Part shown: positions 1-9,238 of the stretch, in pieces
Numbering within the stretch: the stretch's first letter is position 1
How the letters are laid out: the number at the start of each line of letters is the position of its first letter
Assembly: GCA_937995665.1 (NCBI GenBank)
Contig: CALKIX010000065.1
Span: 1 to 40,206, forward strand
Direction: 5' to 3'
DNA length: 40,206 nucleotides
Source: an uncultured Hellea sp.
GTDB taxonomy: Bacteria > Pseudomonadota > Alphaproteobacteria > Caulobacterales > Maricaulaceae
Made by a program: the position numbers and the translations under genes
Notes under the pieces: generated by a model
The model's database searches: none
Told to the model about the DNA's origin: nothing
The model's input: only the letters and a program-made list of their open reading frames with translations

Positions 1-709
1 ATCCAAGGCCGTCAACACCTGCATTTATGACATCTCCGCGCGATAAGAGGTCTACACCCTTTGGCGTTCCGGTAAGTATTATATCACCGGCTTTAAGTTC
101 ATTATGTCGCGAGAGTACAGCGATGATTTTTGGAATATTCCAAATCATTTTATTGATATTTGACTCCTGTTTCATCACGCCGTTCACACGCAGCCAAATG
201 CGGGCCTCTGTAACTATACCTGTTTCAGAGAGAGGATGAATAGCTGTGCAGGGGGCGGAGTTGTCAAAGCTTTTCGCTGGCTCCCATGGCCGGCGCTCGG
301 CTTTGGATATACTCTGCAAATCCCGCAAGGTCATATCTTGAGCCACGCCATAGCCAAAGATATGGGCATTGGCGTCAGACTCGCTGATGTTTTGCCCGCC
401 GCTTTTGAGCGCCACGAATAATTCCGCTTCATAGCTGAGCGCTTGGCTGATCTCGGGATAGACAAAATCATTATGGGCTTCGCAAACAGCGCTTGCGGGT
501 TTTTCAAAATAAAAGGGCGGTTTTTTCGGATCGCTCCCCATTTCAACTGCATGGGCGGCATAATTACGCGCAAGGCAATAGACCCGGCGAATAGGAAAAC
601 GCTGCCTGCTGCCCGCAATGGGCAGGCTAGTTATCTCGGGAAGCTCAATGGCATAGTCAGGCGGAGTATGGGGCATATCATTCATTTTTAATAGGGTGAG
701 CTCTTTCAT
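1..709 (-). CDS. Fumarylacetoacetate hydrolase family protein (3' end runs off the window)
   Basis: Reverse-strand reading gives MKELTLLKMNDMPHTPPDYAIELPEI...RRVYCLARNYAAHAVEMGSDPKKPPFYFEKPASAV...GDIILTGTPKGVDLLSRGDVINAGVDGLG, with FAH hallmarks (ARNYAAH, PPFYFEKP, GDIILTGTPKGV). It is absent from the ORF track because the stop is outside the window. The start may instead be at 685. Confidence 0.88.
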   Translation of the reverse strand, partial: MKELTLLKMNDMPHTPPDYAIELPEITSLPIAGSRQRFPIRRVYCLARNYAAHAVEMGSDPKKPPFYFEKPASAVCEAHNDFVYPEISQALSYEAELFVALKSGGQNISESDANAHIFGYGVAQDMTLRDLQSISKAERRPWEPAKSFDNSAPCTAIHPLSETGIVTEARIWLRVNGVMKQESNINKMIWNIPKIIAVLSRHNELKAGDIILTGTPKGVDLLSRGDVINAGVDGLG

Positions 710-776
710 ACGGTCATAATCTGGCTTTAGCCAGCCCTTTGCGGGGTGTGGATTTGATTGCAAAGAGCGCTTGATA

Positions 777-796
777 ATATGCAATTTATTGCATAT
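777..796. promoter_or_regulatory. Perfect inverted repeat ATATGCAA-TTTA-TTGCATAT, candidate operator between divergent genes
   Basis: 8-bp perfect arms with a 4-bp spacer, in the intergenic region between the FAA-hydrolase gene (-) and the SDR gene (+). Confidence 0.5.
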
Positions 797-827
797 GTCG
801 AAGGCGGTTAGTTAGTGAGAGGTCAAA

Positions 828-1751
828 ATGAGTGCAATAGAGTTTAACGAGCGCGTGGCTATTATCACGGGGGCTGGTGGCGGACTGGGCAAAAGCCATG
901 CGCTAGAGCTTGCCCGGCGCGGGGTCAAAGTTGTGGTCAATGATTTGGGTGGTTCTGTTGATGGTTCTGGCGGCTCGGCAACGATGGCAGAGCAGGTCGT
1001 GGCCGAGATAAAAGCCGCTGGCGGGGAGGCCATCGCGAACGGGGCCAATGTCACCAAAGAAGACGAAGTCGCAGCGATGGTTGAGCAGGCCATAGCCGCG
1101 TGGGGTCATGTCGATATCCTCGTCAATAATGCAGGCATTTTGCGCGATAAGTCTTTCTCCAAAATGAGCATGGATGATTTCCGCCTCGTTTTAGATGTGC
1201 ACTTAATGGGCTCTGCCATTTGTACAAAGGCCGTTTGGGACCATATGAAAGACCGCCAATATGGGCGTATTGTTATGACCACGTCCTCATCAGGAAATTA
1301 CGGGAATTTCGGGCAAACAAATTACGGCGCGGCAAAGGCCGGTCTCGTCGGCCTGATGAATACACTTTGCCTTGAAGGCGCAAAATATAATATCCGCGTC
1401 AATGCCCTCTCGCCCACAGCTGCCACGCGCATGACCGAAGGTCTTATGCCGCAAGCTGCCTTAGATTTACTGACTGTTGAAAGCGTCAGCGCGGGTCTTG
1501 TGCCGTTGGTTTGCGAGGACGCGCCCAACCGCCTGATATTATGTGCGGGCGCGGGAGGCTTTGCCGCGACAAAAGTTTATGAGACCCAGGGCATACATCT
1601 TCGTCCTGAGGAGCAAAGCGCTGAGAATGTGCTCGCGAAGATTAAAGAAATCCGTGACGGCGAAGGCCAAGAAGAATATACTTCAGGCGCTGGGCAAACA
1701 ATGAAATTTGTAGGCAATGCTGCAAAGGCGCTAGGAATGAAGCTGGGCTAG
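828..1751 (+). CDS. SDR family oxidoreductase (3-hydroxyacyl-CoA dehydrogenase / MFE-2-like)
   Basis: Rossmann GAGGGLGKSHAL, NNAGILRDKSF, and catalytic S/YxxxK (YGAAKAGLVGL); 307 aa. Confidence 0.92.
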   Translation: MSAIEFNERVAIITGAGGGLGKSHALELARRGVKVVVNDLGGSVDGSGGSATMAEQVVAEIKAAGGEAIANGANVTKEDEVAAMVEQAIAAWGHVDILVNNAGILRDKSFSKMSMDDFRLVLDVHLMGSAICTKAVWDHMKDRQYGRIVMTTSSSGNYGNFGQTNYGAAKAGLVGLMNTLCLEGAKYNIRVNALSPTAATRMTEGLMPQAALDLLTVESVSAGLVPLVCEDAPNRLILCAGAGGFAATKVYETQGIHLRPEEQSAENVLAKIKEIRDGEGQEEYTSGAGQTMKFVGNAAKALGMKLG

Positions 1752-1853
1752 CTAGATTAAAAATAGCAAGGCAGGGTTAGTTAAAGCGAAATTTGTCTTG
1801 CCCTGTCAGCTTATCGCTCTATTTTAGGTAGCCGATAATTTGAAAGCTGCTCA

Positions 1854-2666
1854 ATGCCTAATACACGCCCAAAACTTTCACATGAAGCCCTCTCTGAAGC
1901 CTTGATTGGGCTTCGTAAAACTTATGGCACCCTTGATGATTTTCCGGCGCAATTGCCGGCCACATTATCAGACAGCTATGATGTGCAAGATATCTCGCGC
2001 GCCAATTGGGGGGATGAGGTTTATGGCTGGAAAGTGGCGGGCATGTCAGCCGAAGCCCAAGCAAAGCTGGGCGCGGCGAAACAGACGGGTCCTGTCTTTG
2101 CTAAGAATGTGGTTGTGTTGCCCGAAGGCGGGGCCGCGGAGTTCCCGATTTTCGCGAAAGGTTATGGCGCGCCTGAACCTGAATATATGATTACGCTGAA
2201 AGACTGCGCCGCCCTGCCAAAAGAAGGGATTACGCTCGCGCAGATTCTTAGTGTGGTTGAGACCATCCACATAGGCGTTGAAATTGCGAGCAGCCCTTTT
2301 GCTAAGGTCACAGGCATGCGAGTCCTCTCGGATATTGCGGACTTTGGCAATAATTGGGGGCTTGTGATGGGGCCGGAGATTAAAGACTGGGGCAATATGG
2401 ATTTAACCAAAATTGACGTTATTTGCGAAATTGACGGTCAAGTGGTCGGGAATGGCCGCGCGAGCGAGGGGCTTGCTGGGCCGTTTGGGTCTGTAAAATT
2501 TTTGATCGAGCATCACAAAGCGCGCGGTTATGATCTGCCCGCGGGAAGTGTTGTTTCCTCGGGCGCCATTGGCGGCGTGACTCATATGAAAGTGGGCAGC
2601 CGCGCTAAGGTAAGCTTTGCGGGGCTAGGTAAATTCGACATCGGGTTTTTCGACCCGCTGGCTTAA
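1854..2666 (+). CDS. 2-keto-4-pentenoate hydratase-like protein (FAH superfamily)
   Basis: 270 aa; GWKVAGMSAEAQAKLG, EPEYMITLK, VVSSGAIGGVTHMKVGSRAKVSFAGLG resemble the MhpD/hydratase family. Confidence 0.8.
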   Translation: MPNTRPKLSHEALSEALIGLRKTYGTLDDFPAQLPATLSDSYDVQDISRANWGDEVYGWKVAGMSAEAQAKLGAAKQTGPVFAKNVVVLPEGGAAEFPIFAKGYGAPEPEYMITLKDCAALPKEGITLAQILSVVETIHIGVEIASSPFAKVTGMRVLSDIADFGNNWGLVMGPEIKDWGNMDLTKIDVICEIDGQVVGNGRASEGLAGPFGSVKFLIEHHKARGYDLPAGSVVSSGAIGGVTHMKVGSRAKVSFAGLGKFDIGFFDPLA

Positions 2667-2682
2667 AGCAGAGATATAAAAT

Positions 2683-2706
2683 AGGCGCGCCGCAAAGGAC
2701 GCGCCT
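2683..2706 (+). terminator. Rho-independent terminator downstream of the hydratase gene
   Basis: AGGCGCG-ccgcaaagga-CGCGCCT followed by TTcgTTTTTT. Confidence 0.65.
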
Positions 2707-2730
2707 TTCGTTTTTTAAAGGCGCAGTTGC

Positions 2731-3144
2731 CTAAAGGAACTTCTTGGCCATATTGGCAACGCCGCCAAGGCCGCCAACAGCATCAAGCAATGAACCGCCA
2801 CTGCTGGATTTATCGACCATTTGCGGGATAGCATCTTTGAGGCCATCAAGAAGTGAGCCTTCATCTGTGCCAAGCTCTTGGGCTGCGGCGGCAATTTTGT
2901 CTTGGCCAAGAACCTCTTTGAGCTGGTCTGGAGAAATGTCAGCATTTGCCCCGTCGCCAAGCCATGACGAAGCTACATCGCCTAGGCCTTTTGACTGCAT
3001 GCCGCCGACAAGATTGCCAATATCCAGTCCGCCTTGTTCTCCGCCGCCTAAGAGGCTGCCTAAAACCTGTTCAATTTGAGCATTATTGCCGCCAAGTTTT
3101 TGAGCGAGAAGGCCTTTTGCGAGGTTCATAATATCCATAGTCAT
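2731..3144 (-). CDS. YidB/DUF937 family protein
   Basis: 137 aa; GLGDVASSWLGDGANADISPDQLKEVLGQDKIAAAAQELG matches the DUF937/YidB signature. Confidence 0.8.
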   Translation of the reverse strand: MTMDIMNLAKGLLAQKLGGNNAQIEQVLGSLLGGGEQGGLDIGNLVGGMQSKGLGDVASSWLGDGANADISPDQLKEVLGQDKIAAAAQELGTDEGSLLDGLKDAIPQMVDKSSSGGSLLDAVGGLGGVANMAKKFL

Positions 3145-3279
3145 ATTTCCATAATTTAGGTGGGGTGGGTTATGTAACGTCTCTATAGGAGCTTGGCCTA
3201 AATGTTTAGCGGCTTATGCAGTAAATAGGGGTATAATATGCATTAAGTTTGTTTTTAGACTTTCTACTTGGGTCATAAA

Positions 3280-3306
3280 AAAAGCGGCTCAAGATGAGCC
3301 GCTTTT
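3280..3306 (-). terminator. Hairpin terminator (AAAAGCGGCTC-AAGAT-GAGCCGCTTTT)
   Basis: 11-bp perfect stem just 3' of the reverse-strand CDS ending at 3329; A-tract on + gives a U-tract on -. Confidence 0.75.
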
Positions 3307-3328
3307 GATGATTTATGCAAAGTGCTGA

Positions 3329-4903
3329 TTAGTTGTTACAACCCGATCCGCGGGCCATGAGTTCTCTGCCAAGAGCGTCATAACGCTTACTGGTATCGCT
3401 ATAGCAATATTCTTGCGCAGATGAATGTGCGGATGAACGTGCCGGCGCTTCCTCATATTGAACAACAGAAGGTGCGTGAGCAACCGTAGCAGGTGCTGAC
3501 ATCACAGGGGCTGTCGCCGTATATGTGCTTGACGTGCTATGCGTGATTGTTGGCGATAGGCAAGTCCCGTCAGATTGCTTGCTTGTTCCTGCCGGACAGC
3601 TTGGCGCAGGGGCTGGAGCCGTATAAACAGGGGCTGGAGCCGAATATGATGTGGCCTCAAGACAGGTGCCATCAGATTGCTTTCTTGTGCCCGATGGGCA
3701 GCTCGCGGCAGGTGCAGGAGCAGAATAGACAGGCGCTGGTGCTGAATACACAGGCGCCGGAGCCACGTAAGATGTCGCCTCAAGACAGGTGCCGTCAGAT
3801 TGCTTAGATGTCCCTGAAGGGCAATTTGCATATTCAGGAGCTGCTGGCGCACTATGAAGCTGGCTTACAATTGGCGCGAGTATTGGAGCTGGCGCTGCCG
3901 CGACTGAAACCGTACCTGCGGGTGCAGACAGACCTGCTGAAGAGAGCGGCGGCAATGTATTGCGAAGGCCAACGGGCTTAGCCATGATTGTATTTGTTGT
4001 TTCAAGACATGAGCCATTTTTAAGAAGCTTCATCCCAGCTGGGCAATCCGCATAGACGGAAGGTACCGGAAGTAGGACACGTGTGGCGCGAACGATAGGT
4101 CTTTGCTGAACGCGCGGCGCGACGCTCACCGTTCTCTGACGAACAGGTGGCGCAAGACGAACATTAGGGGCTGCAACGGTAATAGCCGGTGCTGGCGCCG
4201 TGAAGCCTGTTCTAGGTTGGGACACCATAACAGGACGCGCTGTTGGCTGCGCATAACGCGTCACTGGAATGACGGGTCCAGCGATATATTGACCTGAAGG
4301 CACATATGAGACGCCGCCGCGAGGGGGAAGACCGAGACCGCCGCCAATAATGCCAGCATTGCCAAAGTTTGGCGCGCCGTAGCGGCTCTTAAATCCAGTA
4401 GGGGCAAAACCGCCACCATTAAATCCAGCGGGCGCAAAACCGCCGCCGCCGTTAAAGCCTTGTTGGCCTTGGCCGCGATTTGCAAGGCCATAGCCCGCTA
4501 ATCCGCCTAGAACGGCCCCAATGGCTGTGCCCTCTTGGCGTACGCCAGACCCCGCAAGATTTGAGCCAATAGCGCCGCCAATACCAGCGCCAACGCCAGT
4601 TGCGAGAAGACTATTGCCTGTAAAGCCAGGGTTAAATGAGCCTGCAAAGGGGTTGCCCGCGAAATTGCTGCGGCTATTGCCAAAGCCTACGCCGGCCAAA
4701 CCGCCAAGGGCGGCTCCAATGGCTGTGCCTTCATCGCGATTGCCTGAACCTGCAAGGTTTGATCCTATAGCGCCGCCAATGCCTGCGCCGGCTAATCCAC
4801 CCAGAACGGAATTATTGTCAAAGCCGCCAAAAAGTTGCGCTTGCGCTGTAGCTGGCATGGCTACCAAAGCTGCAATTGCAGCAGTTGTCATAAAATATTT
4901 CAT
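3329..4903 (-). CDS. Exported glycine-zipper protein with four Cys-pair repeats (CPxGx6DGxCL)
   Basis: 524 aa; signal peptide MKYFMTTAAIAALVAMPATAQA; two GxGIGGAIGSNLAGSGxRxEGTAIGAxLGGLAG zipper repeats; Pro/Ala linkers separating CPAGMKLLKNGSCL, CPSGTSKQSDGTCL, CPSGTRKQSDGTCL, CPAGTSKQSDGTCL. Confidence 0.75.
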   Translation of the reverse strand: MKYFMTTAAIAALVAMPATAQAQLFGGFDNNSVLGGLAGAGIGGAIGSNLAGSGNRDEGTAIGAALGGLAGVGFGNSRSNFAGNPFAGSFNPGFTGNSLLATGVGAGIGGAIGSNLAGSGVRQEGTAIGAVLGGLAGYGLANRGQGQQGFNGGGGFAPAGFNGGGFAPTGFKSRYGAPNFGNAGIIGGGLGLPPRGGVSYVPSGQYIAGPVIPVTRYAQPTARPVMVSQPRTGFTAPAPAITVAAPNVRLAPPVRQRTVSVAPRVQQRPIVRATRVLLPVPSVYADCPAGMKLLKNGSCLETTNTIMAKPVGLRNTLPPLSSAGLSAPAGTVSVAAAPAPILAPIVSQLHSAPAAPEYANCPSGTSKQSDGTCLEATSYVAPAPVYSAPAPVYSAPAPAASCPSGTRKQSDGTCLEATSYSAPAPVYTAPAPAPSCPAGTSKQSDGTCLSPTITHSTSSTYTATAPVMSAPATVAHAPSVVQYEEAPARSSAHSSAQEYCYSDTSKRYDALGRELMARGSGCNN

Positions 4904-5084
4904 CTTTGGCTCCTTCGCCGAATATTACCTATCAACCCGAATTAGGCGTTTCTCGCATGGTCAATGCAAATACTGGGCCAATGAGGAAATAATATCAGGC
5001 TATATTTCGAAGCACAAAAATACTCTCGCAAAAGGCGAGTGGTTTCAAATTATCAGTTTAAGGAATCTGAATGAAACAAAATAA

Positions 5085-5112
5085 AAAGCCCGGAGTGTCA
5101 AATCCGGGCTTT
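5085..5112 (-). terminator. Rho-independent terminator (AAAGCCCGGA...TCCGGGCTTT)
   Basis: 10-bp perfect stem 3' of the reverse-strand CDS ending at 5124, with a U-tract on the minus transcript. Confidence 0.75.
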
Positions 5113-5123
5113 CTTAGTAAGTT

Positions 5124-5912
5124 TTACCAGCGTCTATCGTGACGCGCGGCTTTTTTAATGTAGCGTTTCTCGCGTTTGAGCTGTGCAATCTCATGCGCAA
5201 TATAGTCTAGCTCTTGGGCGCGCTGATGACTATAGCGGCGGCGCTGCTTGCGGGTAAGCTTATCGCATCTGCGCTCGAGCTGCTCTATAGAACTGTTAAT
5301 CCGTGAGAGCTCTTGATATCTATAGTCGCGTGAATGGTCCACATAAGCCACGCGCGTTGGCGTGTAAGTTGTGCTTACGGGCGGGCTATAGACGGGCTGC
5401 GTATAAACAGGCTCATTATAGACAGGGGCTGGGACCGTCGTTGCAATACGCGGTGATGTATAAACCGTGCGCGTCGAGCTTGTCTGCGGCTGCGTATAGA
5501 CTGTGCCGCTCGTTTGCGGGTAGCCATGCGTCGTTACGGGAGCTGGCTGAGAGTAGACTTGACTATATGTCGTTGTCGCCGGCTGTGTGTAGCGTGTGGC
5601 CCGTTTTTGCGATTCACGATATTTATCGCAATCATTCTGGCCATCCGCAATGGCCGCGCCTGCAACGCCGCCCAGAACAGCGCCAAGCGCTGAACCTTCA
5701 GAGCGGGCGCCTCTCGCGGCCACTTGCGATCCAAATACGCCGCCTGCAACCGCGCCAATAAGGCCGCCTATGACTTGCTCATCGGTATTCGTACGGCAAT
5801 CTTCATATGCGCGGGCGTAATCCACGGACGGCTGCGCGAAGGCAGGTGTCGTAAATGAGGCCGCAGCTAGAGCGGCGGCAGCGAGGGTCTTTTTAGCAGT
5901 AATATGTGCCAT
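5124..5912 (-). CDS. Glycine zipper 2TM-domain exported protein
   Basis: Start MAHITAKKTLAAAALAAASFTTPAFA (signal peptide); VIGGLIGAVAGGVFGSQVAARGARSEGSALGAVLGGVAGAAIADGQNDC; basic coiled C-terminus. Confidence 0.75.
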   Translation of the reverse strand: MAHITAKKTLAAAALAAASFTTPAFAQPSVDYARAYEDCRTNTDEQVIGGLIGAVAGGVFGSQVAARGARSEGSALGAVLGGVAGAAIADGQNDCDKYRESQKRATRYTQPATTTYSQVYSQPAPVTTHGYPQTSGTVYTQPQTSSTRTVYTSPRIATTVPAPVYNEPVYTQPVYSPPVSTTYTPTRVAYVDHSRDYRYQELSRINSSIEQLERRCDKLTRKQRRRYSHQRAQELDYIAHEIAQLKREKRYIKKAARHDRRW

Positions 5913-6048
5913 GATTTTTCTCCTGTCTTGGCTCTGGCCGGGAGAATGCCCGACCGTTAAAATAGGAGATAGCAAAGGGGCTCTGAACTTAATCTGAGAT
6001 TGGCCTTCATAAACCGTTCATCTGAATTACGATGCGGTTAGGCGGGCC

Positions 6049-6594
6049 CTAGCGCGGGGCGCGTTTGGCTAAAATGCGTTGCAATGTTCTGCGGTGCATA
6101 TTTAAGCGGCGGGCTGTTTCAGACACATTTTTTCCGCAAAGCTCATAGACACGTTGAATATGTTCCCAGCGCACCCGATCCGCTGACATAGGGTTCTCAG
6201 GCGGCTCTGGCGCTTCGCCTTTAGTGGCAAGCAAAGCCTTGCATACATCATCGGCATCGGCGGGCTTAGCTAGATAATCCACTGCGCCGCGTTTTACTGC
6301 TGAGACGGCGGTTGCGAGATTGCCATAGCCTGTGAGCATTACCATCTTACAGTCAGGGCGGGTTTCGTGAATTTTATCAATAACGTCCAGGCCATTCCCA
6401 TCTTCAAGGCGCATATCTAAAACGGCAAAAGCAGGTGGTTTGGCTTGCGCGATGGCTTTGGCCTCGGTCACAGTCTCGACGAGCTGGACGGAGAAACCAC
6501 GCTGTTCGAGCGCGCGCCCCAGCCTGTTCCGAAAAGGGCCATCATCGTCTAAAATCATCAGCGTATTGTCTGCGGGTATATTATAGTCAGTCAT
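6049..6594 (-). CDS. regA: Redox response regulator, RegA/PrrA/ActR family
   Basis: Receiver domain LMILDDDG...VLDMRLEDGNGLDVI...MLTGYGNLATAVSAVKRGAVDYLAKPAD; Fis-type HTH NVSETARRLNMHRRTLQRILAKRAPR, characteristic of the RegA family. The ORF extends to 6603. Confidence 0.9.
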   Translation of the reverse strand: MTDYNIPADNTLMILDDDGPFRNRLGRALEQRGFSVQLVETVTEAKAIAQAKPPAFAVLDMRLEDGNGLDVIDKIHETRPDCKMVMLTGYGNLATAVSAVKRGAVDYLAKPADADDVCKALLATKGEAPEPPENPMSADRVRWEHIQRVYELCGKNVSETARRLNMHRRTLQRILAKRAPR

Positions 6595-6672
6595 AATCGC
6601 CACTTATATAATTACTACATGCTGTAAATACTATAGCTGCGACGAATAAATTAAGCCAGAGAATTGGTGGCT

Positions 6673-8013
6673 TTAAGTAAATAGAACCGTATTCTTTCTG
6701 TCCCACTCAATATGGACCCGCGCGCCGCCTTCTGAACTGCGTCCAAATGTGGCTTTTCCGCCCGTTCGCTCAATCAAAGTTGTGGCAATGAAGACCCCCA
6801 GGCCCAGCCCTCCTGCAAGCTCGTCTATCTGCTTTGGTTTCTGGCGCCGACTGACATAGGGCTGGCCCAGACGCCCTAAAATTGTTGTGTCAAAGCCATT
6901 GCCATTATCTTCAATATCAATTGTCAGGATATCTTCCGTCCAGCGGCCCGTTAGCGTGACGGAGTCCTTGGCAAAATCTATCGCATTCTCAATGAAGTTT
7001 TTCAGTCCGTAAAGCAGCTCTGCTTGGCGGCGCAATGTGGGCTCATCACCGTCCCCTAATACGGATAAGGTAATATCCTTGCCATATGTAATGTAAGGTT
7101 CGGCGGCTTCTTCGAGCAGGTCTTCCAGTGAAAGTATATCGTGGATGGCATCCCCTTCATCCCCCCTCAAAGAGAGTTGTTCAAGGATGTCCCGGCAGCG
7201 CTGGGCTTGGGAGAGCATAAGGGCTGCATCGTCTCCTAAGGGGGTGCCGGGCTTGGTTTCACGGGTCATTTCTTTTGCGATAACCTGAATGGTGGCCAGT
7301 GGGGTGCCCAGCTCATGTGCAGCCGCGGCGGCCATCCCGCCAAGGGCGGCGAGTTTTTGTTCATGGGCGAGTACGGCTTCTGTTGCGGCTAAGGCATCTG
7401 ACATGCGGCGCGATTCTTGCGTGACGCGCCACGCATATAGTGAAGTAAAGGCGCTGCCGACAATAATCGCTATCCAGACGCCAAGGCGAAATATGAAGGG
7501 CAGGGAAAACGCGCCCATGGGCTCCCATGGTAGGGGATGATGGTAAAATAAGAGCGCAAAGGACAAGGCCATAGCCAGCATACCCAGTGCAAAGAGCACT
7601 TTCTTATTTAGCGTTGTGGCGCTGGTCACGATAGGCGCCAGAAATAAAATCGCAAAGGGATTGCTCATCCCGCCTGTCAGCCAAAGAAGCAGAGCAAGTT
7701 GAAGCAAATCAAAGGCAAGCTGGAAGCCCGCTTCGCCGTCCCCCACGCGCCTATCCAGCTCCAAAGAGGTGCTAACAACAATATTAAAGAGGATACTTAT
7801 GCCGACCACAGCCAGACAGGGCAGGATTGGATAATCAAATTTTAAAACATATGAGACGATTAAAAGCGCAAGGCATTGCCCCGCAATGGCCGCCCATCGC
7901 AAATAGACCAATGTATTGCGTTTAAGCTGTCCAGAGGTGCGGGCTGGTTTGCGCCCTGCGTCAACTGGCGGCTTGACGATTAGTGTTTCTGTGTCCATGT
8001 CGAGCGTGTTCAT
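6673..8013 (-). CDS. regB: Redox sensor histidine kinase, RegB/PrrB/ActS family
   Basis: Multi-TM sensor with GGMSNPF (quinone-binding heptapeptide), H-box AAAHELGTPLATI, redox-box Cys in SQAQRCRDILEQLS, and ATPase NGNGFD / GGLGLGVFIA. Likely start MNTLDMD; the ORF extends to 8040. Confidence 0.9.
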   Translation of the reverse strand: MNTLDMDTETLIVKPPVDAGRKPARTSGQLKRNTLVYLRWAAIAGQCLALLIVSYVLKFDYPILPCLAVVGISILFNIVVSTSLELDRRVGDGEAGFQLAFDLLQLALLLWLTGGMSNPFAILFLAPIVTSATTLNKKVLFALGMLAMALSFALLFYHHPLPWEPMGAFSLPFIFRLGVWIAIIVGSAFTSLYAWRVTQESRRMSDALAATEAVLAHEQKLAALGGMAAAAAHELGTPLATIQVIAKEMTRETKPGTPLGDDAALMLSQAQRCRDILEQLSLRGDEGDAIHDILSLEDLLEEAAEPYITYGKDITLSVLGDGDEPTLRRQAELLYGLKNFIENAIDFAKDSVTLTGRWTEDILTIDIEDNGNGFDTTILGRLGQPYVSRRQKPKQIDELAGGLGLGVFIATTLIERTGGKATFGRSSEGGARVHIEWDRKNTVLFT

Positions 8014-8042
8014 AATGTTGATATAGAAAGAAGCGCGCAAAG

Positions 8043-8639
8043 ATGAAAGCGGTGATACAATTATTTACGGTTTTAGCCGTTTTAAGCCTTGCGCCTGCCT
8101 GCGGCGAAAAACCGGCTGCGCGTTCGGGAAAGACCGTGACCTCTGGCGAGGCGGCTATAGGCGGGGCGTTTAGTCTCGTAAATCATGACGGGGTGGCTGT
8201 TACCGATGAGCACTTCCATGATAAGCCGCAGCTTGTCTATTTTGGCTTTTCTTATTGCCCTGATGTGTGCCCGATTGCGCTACAAAAAATGGGCGCGGCG
8301 CAGGCTCTATTGGGAAAGCGTGGGCAAGATTTGAACTATCTTTTTATTAGCGTGGATCCCGAGCGTGACACGCCAGAGAGCTTAAAGCTCTACACATCCG
8401 CCAATGGCTTTCCCGAAGGATTGATGGGGCTGACAGGCTCGCAAGATCAAGTGGACGGGGCCAAAGCGGCCTTTAAAGTTTACGCACAAAAAGTTCCAAC
8501 GCCTGATAGCGCGGCAGATTATACAGTCGATCATTCTGACATTATATATCTTATGAATAAAGACGGCTCCTTTGGGGAGTTCTTTACGGGCCGCTCAACG
8601 CCGGCTGAAATGGCCAAAGCCATTCGCGCGCGTCTTTAA
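8043..8639 (+). CDS. SCO1/SenC/PrrC family protein
   Basis: 198 aa; lipoprotein-like N-terminus; FGFSYCPDVCPIAL (CxxxC), SVDPERDTPE, and conserved His in VDHSDIIYLMNKDG. Confidence 0.92.
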   Translation: MKAVIQLFTVLAVLSLAPACGEKPAARSGKTVTSGEAAIGGAFSLVNHDGVAVTDEHFHDKPQLVYFGFSYCPDVCPIALQKMGAAQALLGKRGQDLNYLFISVDPERDTPESLKLYTSANGFPEGLMGLTGSQDQVDGAKAAFKVYAQKVPTPDSAADYTVDHSDIIYLMNKDGSFGEFFTGRSTPAEMAKAIRARL

Positions 8640-8662
8640 TAGACTTTACCTATTCTGGCCCT

Positions 8663-9238
8663 TTACCTGTTCTGACCGGGTACCCATTTAACATCTGTCT
8701 CGCCTTGGTCATTGCACCAGCGTCCTGCGACGAAGAGAAAGTCTGAGAGGCGGTTAAGGTAAGTCAAAGCATGGGGGTTCACATCAGCCTCTTGGCTTAG
8801 CGCGACGCAATTACGCTCGGCGCGGCGGCAGACGGTCCGCGCTTGATGCAGATAGGCTGCGGGCGGGCTGCCGCCCGGCAGTACAAAGCTAGTGAGCGGG
8901 GAGAGATCAGCATTTAGCGCATCAAGTTCAGTTTCCAGCCTCTCCGATTGCTCCGCCACCATGCGCAGGGCATATTCGCTATCGGCGTCTCCCTCTTTGG
9001 GCAGCGGCGTGGCAAGATCCGCGCCCAGATCAAACAGGTCATTTTGAATGCGAGCAAACATGGCGTCCAGCTTGCAGTTCTCAAGGTGCAGGCGGACAAG
9101 CCCTATAATGCTATTGGTTTCGTCAACATCGCCATAAGCGCAAACACGCGGGTCAGCTTTTGACAGGCGCGATCCATCGACAAGCCCCGTTGTGCCTTTA
9201 TCGCCAGTGCGCGTGTAGATCTTATTGAGCTTTACCAA
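8663..9238 (-). CDS. Cob(I)yrinic acid a,c-diamide adenosyltransferase, PduO/MMAB type
   Basis: 191 aa; KIYTRTGDKGTTGLVDGSRLSK, GDVDETNSIIGL, CRRAERNCVALS, LNRLSDFLFVAGRW. Confidence 0.93.
   Translation of the reverse strand: MVKLNKIYTRTGDKGTTGLVDGSRLSKADPRVCAYGDVDETNSIIGLVRLHLENCKLDAMFARIQNDLFDLGADLATPLPKEGDADSEYALRMVAEQSERLETELDALNADLSPLTSFVLPGGSPPAAYLHQARTVCRRAERNCVALSQEADVNPHALTYLNRLSDFLFVAGRWCNDQGETDVKWVPGQNR

Noticed and set aside
3500-3840. Possible CRISPR-like periodic repeats
   Set aside because: Repeats are coding, of unequal length, translate to Cys/Pro repeats in one ORF, and have no unique spacers or cas genes.
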